Part shown: in pieces, positions 13,601-25,600 of the stretch
How the letters are laid out: every line of letters starts with the position of its first letter
How positions within the stretch are numbered: the stretch's first letter is position 1
Source of the DNA: Saturnia japonica
Lineage: Eukaryota > Arthropoda > Insecta > Lepidoptera > Saturniidae
Direction of reading: 5' to 3'
DNA: 64,000 bases
NCBI GenBank assembly: GCA_033032175.1
Contig: CM065321.1
Coordinates: 5,044,501-5,108,500 of the forward strand
The notes under the pieces: generated by a model
What the model saw: the letters and a program-made list of their open reading frames with translations, nothing else
What the model was told of the DNA's origin: nothing
The model's database searches: none
Translations under genes and position numbers: made by a program

Positions 13601-16600
13601 TAAAATCTTTATCTTATTCTTATTCATAATTACTATACTTTATTTATAAAAAATATAATAACCTAAATAATAATAATAATATAGTCATAATAGAAATATG
13701 TAAGTACATATATAATTAACGTAACAACAACAGAGCTTGGAAACATTGGACAACGGTAAACCATACTCAGCGGCGTACTACGGAGACCTCGCTGCCGTAG
13801 TGAAGAATTTGCGATACTACGCCGGCTGGGCAGATAAGAACAACGGGAAGACTTTACCCGTCGACGGAAAATATTTCGCTTACACACGACACGAGCCCGT
13901 CGGTGAGTTCTTTTCGCTTTATTTTTTAAATTGTTGGGTAATAAAATGCTGTTTGTTTGCAGTAAGTAATAGGATTTACTCGTAGAAATTAAAAGAAAGA
14001 CATAGGTAAAACAAACTCACTATTCAGGTGTTCTCAGTCGCAGTCGTTGTTCAGAGAAACAAGTCCATATACTACTTCGTGCTCGTACTTTAGTCTTTGT
14101 GGTTATACTATGTCATTTACATACTTACTGTACGTACGTTTCATCCATTTGACGTTTCTTGTATTCGCTTAATTGTCGAAAACAGAACTCCTTCAATATG
14201 GCTCGCTTATACTATATATATACAAATAAATAAAATAGAAGTGTCTGTTTGTAATGTCAAAATAACAGTCTTTTTACTGAATGCATAAGAAAGTATACAG
14301 GGTTATTGTTAATTCGACGTATTCCCGTTAGGAGGTGATTAGGGTGACTATTTGCGATAATTGAAACCCCCATATGTATTATGCAAAAGTGAATCATTTT
14401 TGAGTTATCATGTTTTTTAGTTTTTTTTTCAAAATAAGTCAAAAATGTAACATCAAAAAAGTATCAATTTAAATCTCATTTATTCTTCTAATTTATAAAA
14501 ATGATTAAACAATGGTTATTTGGGTGAGGAGGACCCATTCCGTGGCCTGCGAGGAGTCCGGACTTAACGCCGGTTGATTTCTATGTCTGGGGTCACATGA
14601 AATCCCTAGTTTACGACGTCTCACCTGTGTCGTCCGAGAAGGAACTCAAAACAAGAATTATAAACGCAGCAAATGCGATGCGGAATAGTTTGACTACTTC
14701 GGCAGTTAAGTCACAACTCAGAAAAAGAATGCGACTTTACGTACGCAATAGGGGAAGTATTTTTTGATGCATTTTGAATTATTTTGAAAAAAGCTACAAA
14801 ACAACTCTAAAATGGTTCATTCTTGCATAATGCTTATGGGGGTAAAATTATCACAAATAGTCACCCCTATCACCTCCTAACGAGAGTACGTCGAATTAAC
14901 AATAACCTTGTTTAAGGTAGGTAATTAAAACCCAAAAACCAATTTTTAAAATTTTTGTCTGTCTGTCTGTTCTTTCCATATAATCTCGGAAACGGTTGGA
15001 CTGCTTTTGACGGGATTTTCACTGGCAGATATTATAAGAAGTAACTAAGGATAACTTTTAATTTAGGAAAAAAAAATCGGGTACCGCATAATTAAAATAT
15101 ATTATAATACGAAAGTAGTAATGTATGAATCAATTCAGACGCTTAAATGGCTTACGCTCAGTAAACAATATATAATATATCTTATTAATTTATCACATAA
15201 TTGGAGATTTTAAAAATGCCTACAAAAAAGTCACCTAGCATTATGTTTATCTTCTAAGGATTCACCCACAATAAGCATTTTTTTATCAAGTTGAGGTATC
15301 TACATAGTTTTATTTTGTTATTTTAATATTAACAAATTTTGACGAACTGTCCATGTCCACATTAGTTAAAAAGTATACTAAAGTATAAATGTAGGTACAT
15401 AATATTAGTTTTTAACTTTTCTGAACACATAGGTTTTGCAAAATCTCACTTGATGTTAAGTGACGTTGAGGCTGAAGTTGGTACCACGCTAAGCTTAGAG
15501 GCATTGGTTCTCATCTTCTAAAGTGCAGCTGCCGCGGCCAGAACGCGAATATAGGTGCTTGGCGGTAGATTTTCAAATTGAGTGAGTTAGCTAGCCATGC
15601 GGGCATAAGAAAATGACCTATCACCATGCGATGATTTCATTGCGACGTTTTCATTCACCGAAGTTCGGGTTCATTGTATGTTTCGAACCCTTCTCCATTG
15701 ACGCGGTTTTCGAACACGCTATCACTGAGCTAATTCAGAATTTAGAAAATGTCATATTATTACTTTATTACTTAGTAATCATAATTGGCGTGATGATTAA
15801 TTTTTAATTACCGTAAAAAAGTGCAACGTTACAGAATATTTACTATCAAACAAAGCACTTCATTGCTCAAGCGTGAAACTTTATTTTCACACGGTATATA
15901 ATTTTCTGGGTAAAAGATAAATCAAGATAAAATGGTTAAAATAAAAATAATTTATGTAGAAAAAATAAATTCTTCTTTCCTAATTAAAGTCCAAGCTGTG
16001 ATATCTAGAATTTTTAACAAAAAAGAATACTAACTTAAATGATTTTAAGGAGCTCCCTGGTGTATCGAAATTAAAATGGATCATCCTTGAGGTGTCAAAA
16101 CAAAATTTCCAATAAAAAAAGAATCATCTAAATCAGTTCATAAACAAATAAGTTGTGGCTGAACAGTCATAAAAAATACATTCGAATTGAGAACCTCCTC
16201 CTTTTTTGAAGTCTGTTAATAATAATTAAATTTAAACTATTGATCCGATTCTAAAATTAATAATAACATCCTCCCAGAGATATTTAAGGCAATGTTTTTA
16301 AACTTATTAAATTTTATATTGTTATTGATGCGAATGAAACTCTATAATTTCTAAAAATATTCTCTAAAATGTTAATCTCTTTCTTATTATAATGAGCTTA
16401 CTACCAACTAACAACTTTTATATTTTAGACTTGTAAATAATATGTATGTAGTGCATAGATGCACGCATACGTACATATTCTCGGTTTGCGTTTGCGGTAG
16501 TAGATGAAAATATAGTCGTATCACGTATGGCATTAGTATTTCTTGTTGCAATACACTTTATAATAAGTACTCATATATAGCTTGTATTATTTACCTTATA

Positions 16601-19600
16601 GTAACTGACATATCATGTTATGAAGCCACTCGAGTATGCGTTGCTGCCGATAAGAATGTTTTCTGTTTATATTTAAACTTGAGCGTTAATCTTGTAAATT
16701 AATTAAAATACATATAAAGCAGAAATACCAATATTAGGTACCTTAATAAGGTCGTCTTGAATTCTGTGTGCTAAAGAATGCAAAACAGTAAAAAATAAGT
16801 TAGACTGCGGTGTGCTACAAAGAAAACTGAATTTTATGAAAAACCTACTATGGTTACTAGTCGAGATTTATCGAAACGAAAATTCACAAGAAGTCAAGAA
16901 AACTCGAAACAATGTCGGGAATGTCTCGAGATAAAAAAATAAGCCAAGAAATCAGAATCCATAGTAGGTACCTATTTTATAAATAATGCACTTGTAAAAA
17001 TCCGTAAAATCTATACAATATAATTATGTACTTTCTTTTTACAGAGAGGTAAAAATTATATGTTTGTAAAAGGTAACCTCTGATACTACTCGTACTAATT
17101 CGATTCTAAAAATTATTTCACTGCTATAATACTTAAAGCTATATTTTGAGTGATGGTTACAGGGATGTTTCTTTTTTTTATTTCCAAAAGGACAACAATA
17201 CATACGGCCTCTACTGTTGACAAATTGTTACCGTCGCCTGTGAATAGCTGCAACACTAGTATTACCGTATTACTACTGAGTTGTCGGACTTGGAGAGTGT
17301 ATATCAGTCCCTGCCACATGCATGTCATGTCATAGATTGAAGTTTCTCGAAGATTTAACACCAAACACATTTTAAAAGCTAGGAAAAATTTGAAATTTTG
17401 TTCAATAGTTGGAAACTAAATTTAGTTTTAGGAGGGGCCATGTCCCATGATCATGGATGTTCATGGATGTCATGAATGTTCAGCAATAACTTCTTTGTTT
17501 AATAAATGATTTAGATGATTCTTTTTTAGTTGGAAATTTTGTTTTGACACCTCAAGGATGGTCTATTTTAATTTCGTTGGCGTTGGACCTTGGACTTCGA
17601 AGATACACCAATGAATACCTCAAAATCATTGAGGTAGGTTTTCTGTTTAACCGACTTAAAAAAGATACGGAGTTTATCAATTCTAATGTATTTTTTATGG
17701 ATGTTCAGCCATAACTTCTCTGTTTACGAACCGATATGGAAAATTCTTTTTTCATTGGAAGGGGAATACCTCAATAGTGGTCCTATTTTAATTACATTGA
17801 CATTGAACCTTCGACTTCGAAGATACACCAGGGAACCCTTCAAAGTTATTGAAGTTTGTTTTCTTTTTTTTTTTTTGTTAAAAATTGTCTCTTGTTCTCA
17901 GGCGTTTGTGGTCAAATAATACCATGGAACTTCCCATTGTTGATGGCCGCGTGGAAGCTAGGGCCGGCGCTGGCCTCTGGCTGCACGCTCGTAATGAAAC
18001 CGGCAGAACAGACGCCCCTCACCGCACTCTATATCGCGCAGCTCGTGAAGGTATTATAAACCATCGCAAGTACACTTTTAAATCATATTATCGGACACTT
18101 GCAAGGTTATCTATCTTCTAAATAAATAAAATGATAGAGGTTTGCCGTTAAAACTACTGGATAGATTTTGATCATTTTTTAATTTATTTTATTCCTTAGA
18201 TACTTGGTCCATAGTTAAAAATATATATATCACGATATCTTCATTCATAAAACCTTGTTTACGTTTTAAGAAATTACGATTTTTATAAGCACTACGAGTT
18301 CAGCGTGGTTTTCTTGCTGTGGAGTAGTGGGGATTATAATATTAGTATATATTAACGCGAACGAAGTCGCGGGCGGTTGCTAGTTAGGTATATAAATAAA
18401 AATGTAATGCTGTTCGTTGGTAAGCGCATCATTGAGAACGGCTGGACCTATTGATACCTAAATAACTTTTTTAATGTTAGTTTAATCCGTTTTTTAGGTT
18501 TTTACGGAAAGAAAAACTTGTAAAATTGCCTAATAAATTGGAAAATTCTGGAAACACTGAAATTCCTCTTTCTTATTGATTTTTTTTAGGAACGCAATAC
18601 CATTACTCACGATTTAAATGATGGATAAGCGTTTTATTTGTATTGTTTCTCGTAGTCCAGCAAAAGTTTTAAGCAAAAAAACTGTGGTTGAGTTATTGAC
18701 TACTTACTAGAAAGAGCAGAACAACGTCTTCGGGGTCAGCTAGTTATACTATTTCCATTTCTTTATTTTCTTGATGACAGTATTTGTTAGTTGTAGTGTT
18801 GTGACCAAATAAGTAATGATATCGATCCCATAATATTTATTATATTTTGAACAAAGACAAATACAACAAAAACATTAAAATATATTTTTTCAAGGTGGGA
18901 AGCACTCAATGGCCCGCCGCCATTTTGTGTTTGTTTTAATCAGTCACTCGCAACCAGACGGTCGTGCTAGTCACTACATTTCTGTTCGCTGAGTTTTTTT
19001 CACATTATCCATACGTTACGTTGTGTATTTTGTGTTCCTTCGTGTTGATTGCTGCCCAGCGGTCAAATAGATGTTAGATTTATTAAAAAATGCATGTGCG
19101 GAAGTAACTGCCGAAAACTGGGAATTTTTTTTGAGAAGAACCCAAAAGCATTATAGCGTCGGATTGGGAAATTCATGTGGCATTCGATAATATACAAGTA
19201 CAGGAACTTATAATAAATGTTGGGGAGAGCTCATCGAGTGGCAGTGACGATTCATCAGATTTTGATTAAAATAAATAAATAAAGAAAACATGCCGTTATG
19301 ATTATTTCGTTTCATTGTCGAGTACCTACCTACCTATACCTACTTTTTTTACAACAGCTTCGAAAATGTTGAAGAAGTTGGCATTATCAATCAAGAATTA
19401 ATATGTGTAACATCTTTTAATGAAATATAATATTAGATAATAAATTTGTACAAAAGTTAGGTTCTTACATTTTGTAAAAAAATATCTGGTCTGTTATCGT
19501 GTTACGTTTATCGGTATAGCTCCATCCCTATCAGTTTCTCCGACTCTGGTATAACCTTGTACGTGTGTAAACGTCATATTTTTATAAAATAATACCTACA

Positions 19601-22600
19601 TAATGTAAAAAAGACGCTCGTTCAAGTTTTCACAGGAGCTGTCACCGAGAAAATAAAGAAACGGAAATAGGTATAATAATAAAAACAATTATAAAACTAT
19701 CACTAAAAAATTGAAGTTAGGCACAATCAATTTCAATCAAATTTGAGTTTGAATTTGTTCATTGTGTCCTTTGATTATTTAAAAATGATTGAAAAATTAT
19801 GTGTAATGTTTCAGGAAGCCGGTTTTCCCTCCCGGCGTGGTGAACATGTTGCCAGGGTACGGAGACGCGGGGGCGGCGCTCGTTGATCATCCAGATGTTG
19901 ACAAAATCGCGTTCACAGGTAAGCTTCTTCTTCTCGCGGCGTGCACCGGCACGAACACCATTGCCAAAATAAAATCAAGAAAATAATCAAATCTATGAAT
20001 CTGGTGGAATACAAGACATACTGACCCTAACCTCATCAAAACTGGTGAGTGCTTGTGATATATCCAACACGGGTGTAACCGTGCTGCCCGGCTAGTATTA
20101 TTATAATAAAAATATGGGGACGCAATTTCACACACAGGCAATTAAATTCCAAACTAAGCAAAGTTTTTATTATGATAACTAAACAGCTGATATACATACA
20201 TATTATGAAGATAATTAACACCCAGACACACAACTGACTATAATGTCCATCACAGAAATATCAGTGATACGTGGGGATCCAACCCGCGACCATCGCGGCT
20301 CAATAGTAAGGCTTACTGGCACTGTGCCACGAGAACTGTATATATGCATATAATTGAACAGGTTCAACGGAGGTGGGTAAGTTGATCCAAAGCGGTGCGG
20401 CGGGCACTGTGAAGCGCATCACGCTAGAGTTGGGCGGCAAGTCGCCCCTCATCGTCCTCGGTGACGTCGACCTAGAGAAAGCGGTTGAAGCGGCCCACAC
20501 GGCCCTGTTCTACAATATGGGCCAGTGCTGCACTGCTGGTCAGTATATAAAATCTTCATTATATCGCTTATTATATAAGTACTTTTTTTTAAATAATTGA
20601 TTTAGTATTTTTGTGCGTTGTTTTAGATGCCCACCCAGGCCCAAATAAGTAGAACTAGATTTTCTTCAATCCGTTACAAGTTACCTAGCTATAGGAGTAC
20701 CAATATCGTGTGTACGTAATGGACGTATATTGAAATACATCATAACTACATACCGCAATACAAAAAATAAATTTACCAACAATTTAATTTTTTTTTTTAA
20801 ATCTAATAAGTAAAAAAAAGCTAGAAAGTTCCGATCTGAATCGTTAGATAAGCAGTTTTTTTAGTAATTTTCTAGACTATATAACTTCACGCTACGACTC
20901 TTAAAGAGTGAAGCCTGCGAACAGAAATTTAAAGCGAGTAAAATCGCGGGTCTCGGCTACTTTCAAATATTTCATAAGGAGTCCATATAAAACTACATGT
21001 AATTTCAATTTATTTTTATCCTGTTAAAAACTGGTCTTGTTTTGTCCTTATATCTATCGTGTTAAAAACCTGTCCTGTTAATATAACTATCTTGTTAAAA
21101 ACCTGGCCTGTTCTTATATCTATCCCTGTAAAAATTTATCCTGCCTTTATATTAATTATCCTGTTAAAACCTGTCCTGTTAACAAATTTTTACGATATTT
21201 AGTATATTCAAAGCCACTTTTAAGCGCGGATGTAAATATAAGCCTAATAAATAAGTAATGTATTATTATAAGGTTCCCGTACGTTTGTCGAGGATAAAAT
21301 CTACGATAAATTCGTCGAGCTATCGGCGGAGCGCGCCAAGAAACGAGTCGTCGGTGATCCCTTCAGGCCTGAAGTCGAACAGGGACCCCAGGTTAGACAA
21401 TCCATACTAATATTATAAATGCGAAAGTAACTCTGCCTGTCTGTTACGTTTTCACGACTAAACCGCTGAACCAGTTTGATTGGACCTTAGGATAGGACAA
21501 CATAGGGTACTTTTTGTAGCGAAAATAAAACTTTAAGGGTAAAAAATAGGAGATTAAAGTATGTAAAAGGGAAATATCAGCTTCCATGACAACCAGTTTG
21601 TTGCTTTGAAATGACAGCGTTGTCAATGTTGATTTATTGATAGTGTTATACTTAATAAGAAATGTATTGTATTTCTAATAATTACCTATTAAATGATAGT
21701 CCACTATTCTTTTAATGATTGGCTGAAGTGTTTTTAAACTGTTTAACTACGCAGTACAGCATAATGACTGTTTTATTTTATGACGCTGTCAAACCGCGGC
21801 TCGCGGGAGTTTCTAAGCGTTATAGCTATTGTAAATTAATCTTGATTTTACAGTTTTGCTACAAGTTAATTATTTCATTGTTTATTCCACATGGTGAAAA
21901 TAAAACTTGGGTGAAAGTTTGTATGAAGAACCCATTCATATTTATGATTTTGGTAAGAAAGGAATAAAAGGGGTTTCATGTTTTTCAAAAAATCTTCCCG
22001 CAGGCCGGTACAATAAGGTATGATTTTAATTATTTTTGAAGTTTTATTGGGACGGTTAATGTGTTGGGATTCATATTGGAATATAATGACAATACCATAC
22101 AAACAGTCATATAAACCCATCTACGATTTTCTTTTGGTTTATCGTGTTCCAAAATCAGCCGGTGCATAATATGTAGTAATATAGTGGGGTGGTAGGGATT
22201 GTGCCCACAATACACATAGTGATAAACCCATCTATGATTTTCAGGAAGGAAGTATAAGTCATTCCATGAATGATAAGTAATGAGAATTTGGTCAGATATC
22301 ACTTTCGGGAACCGTAAAACCATATGATTTTTTGTTATTTTCAAAAATTCGTCAAATTAAATTAATGGGTCTGGTTACAGATTTTGATGAACATTTATAT
22401 TCTTCGTTTTTTTGGATAGTCGTAACTATTCACATAATATAAATGGCGCTATTAAGATTGTCAAAATTACTTCATAGAATTAAAAAAAGTAATTCAAAAA
22501 GTTTAAAATTTTCATCAATTCTCATCGATTCTGATCAAATTTTGTAGACGGGATTAACAAAAGTTACATCATACTGTAATTTGAGAGGCTATAAGTTAAC

Positions 22601-25600
22601 TGTTAATAATGCATTAGAAATTTATTTATTTATTTATTTGAACACTTACATAATAAACACTAAAACAAGTTTTTATAATAAATAATAGACAAAGAACATA
22701 ATGCTTCAGTGCTACTATAATTAAAAGTGTAGACTACATGATAAATAGAATATAGCGAGTAACAAGAAACAGAAGAGAGATCAAATTAAAGGTAATAAAC
22801 AACATAAATTCTAATAAATAATAAACTACTGGATCAAAATTATTCTTCTAAGTGAGCAAAATATTTTTTGATTGCCGGAACGTCGTCATTTAAAATGTCT
22901 AGCTTGTTAGATTTATGGAGTATGTTAACAAGTCTTGTTATTCGCGCTATGGGAGCATTATACTCCAAGTTTGAAACAACTCCTTCTGTTGCAAACAGAT
23001 TAAAACTAGCTGGCCTTGGCAATTTTCTTGGAACAGTAAATGATAAAGACGATAAAAGATTCGGTGCTTCTATGGAGCCTTTAATCAACTTGGTGAGAAA
23101 AACAACGTCTAGCATGCGTCTTCGATTAGTTAATGTGCATATATTAAAGTGTTTCAGACGGTCGCCATAACTTTGCAGTTTCTTACCTAAGTAACAAGCA
23201 TAAGTAAGATGCCATAGAAATCGCTTCTGTACTCGCTCCACTTTATTATTATATACATCGTAGAAAGGATTCCATGCAGTACTACAGTATTCCATTATAC
23301 TACGCACCAGCGCATTGTACAGTAAAATTTTTGTGCTTGGGGATTTGAAGTCCTTGCGGATTTGAAGTCCTTGCAGTTGCGCAGTACAAAACCTAGACGC
23401 CTGAATCCCCTTGAGACGATGTCATCTATGTGAATGTTTAAACGAAGTTTACTGTCCAGAATGATGCCCAAATCGCGGATATGAGACACATTTAAAAGTG
23501 TATTGTTTCCAATATTGTATGTAGGTTGAATTGTATCTTTTTTTCGGGTAAAAAGGATGGAATAGCACTTTGAAACATTCAGGGCCATATCATTTGAAAT
23601 ACACCATTCACATAGCCTATTTAAGTCCTTCTGTATCAAAGATATATCGGCACAACTATCAACAGACCGGAAAAACCTAAGGTCGTCAGCATATAAAAAT
23701 TGTACATTACAGTAACAGTTTTCTACCGATTTTGATGAAAATTGTAAACGGGAAATACATGCCACTCCTCAATTGATACGGCATATGAATTGTCAACAAT
23801 ATGAGTAAAAATAAAGGGATTTAAATAATTATTGCGTAGTTACAAACGCGTGCGGAGCCGCGAGCATACCACTATTCTAGTCTGTTTATATAATAGACGT
23901 CCTAACGAAAGTTGCCCACTGGTCGAAATTAGACCAGCGACTTTTTGATTATAGACTATTATTTTATTATCTGTTTGTGTCACTTTCACTCAATGACAAT
24001 GTCAATGTTTTGCGGTGGTCCATGTTCAATGGCACTGTCGGGGTAGTAGCCGCAGTATTATTTAATTTAATGTATTAGTAATATAGTGGGGTGGTAGGGA
24101 TTGCGACCACAATACACATAGTGATAAACCCATCTATGATTTTCTTTTGGTTTATCGTGTTCCAAAATCAGCCGGTGCATAATATGCAGTAATATAGTGG
24201 GGTGGTAGGGATTGCGACCACAATACACATAGTGATAAACCCATATATGATTTTCATTTCTTTTTTTTGGTATTATATAAATATAGCTATCTATAATAAT
24301 AAATCTGTAGTCCTGTCTGTACTTTAAATATTTTTCCAAAATTTCCCAATACGCATATTATATGAACGATACTAATCACGAATATGACATTAAAAATTTT
24401 TTTGTCCGTCTGTCTGTCTGTTTGTATGTCCGGATTTAACTCAAAAACGGCTTTACTGATTCTTATGAAATTTTGTACACGGGATGTTTATATCATCGGT
24501 CAGATGATAGGGTATAGGAAATTTCAATATTATATTTAGATACCGTAAAAAAAACAAAAAAGTTTTTTCATTAATTCAAATTCAATTATGTACAAAGGAA
24601 GTATAAATTCATTCCATGAATGATAAGTAATGAGAATTTTCAATAACACATTTGGGTACCGTAAAAATATGAATTTTCAAAAATTTCAAATTTAATTAAT
24701 TCTTAACAGATTTTGATGAAATTTTATACACGGGAAGTCTAACTATTCACATAATTAATGTCAATTTATTATGTTATTAATGTTGTCAATATTACTTCTA
24801 GGATTAAAAAAAGTAATTCAAAAAGTTTAATGTTCATCAATTCTCAACCGATTCTAATCAAATTTTGTAGACGGGAAATATACATCATACTATAATTGAG
24901 AGACTATAAGAATTGTTAATCAGCATTATTAATTGTAATTTAGAATAACAGTTTTCTACCGATTTTGATGAAAACTTTAAACGGGAAATTCCATTCCTTC
25001 TGCATATTAATTGTCAACAATAAGTAAAAGTTAGGGTTTAAATAATTTGCGTATTAATAAGACGGTGAGGACAACGAGTGCGGCTAGTTAGTCTGTTTAT
25101 ATAATAGACGTCCTAACGAATTATCAACGGAATAAACCTTCAGATAACATAAAAATGATTTCTTTTAAGAAACTAGATCAGTGGCACTCGCACTATCCAG
25201 CACTCGTACTCAAATTAAGAACGTTTAGCCTTACACGAAGCTTATTATAGGCCTTTTGTCTCTATACTATTTCCATTTCTTTATTTTCTCGATGACAGTT
25301 CTAATTTGATAGTTGTAGTGTTGTGACCAAATAAGTAATGATATCGATTGCATATATTTATTATATTTTATCCGGCGGCGTATCCGGCAGTAGTTTAGTT
25401 TCTTACATTTTGTAAAAAAATATCAAGGCCTGTTATCGTGTTACGTTTATCGAAATAGCTCCATCCCTATCAGTTTCTCCGACTCTGGTATAACCTTGTA
25501 CGTGTGTAAACGTCATATTTTTATAAAATAATGCCTACATAATGTAAAAAAGACGCTCGTTCAAGTTTTCACAGGAGCTGCCACCGAGAAAATAAAGAAA

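Noticed and set aside
22868..23170. Plus-strand frame of 100 codons
   Set aside because: Antisense of the LINE reverse transcriptase.
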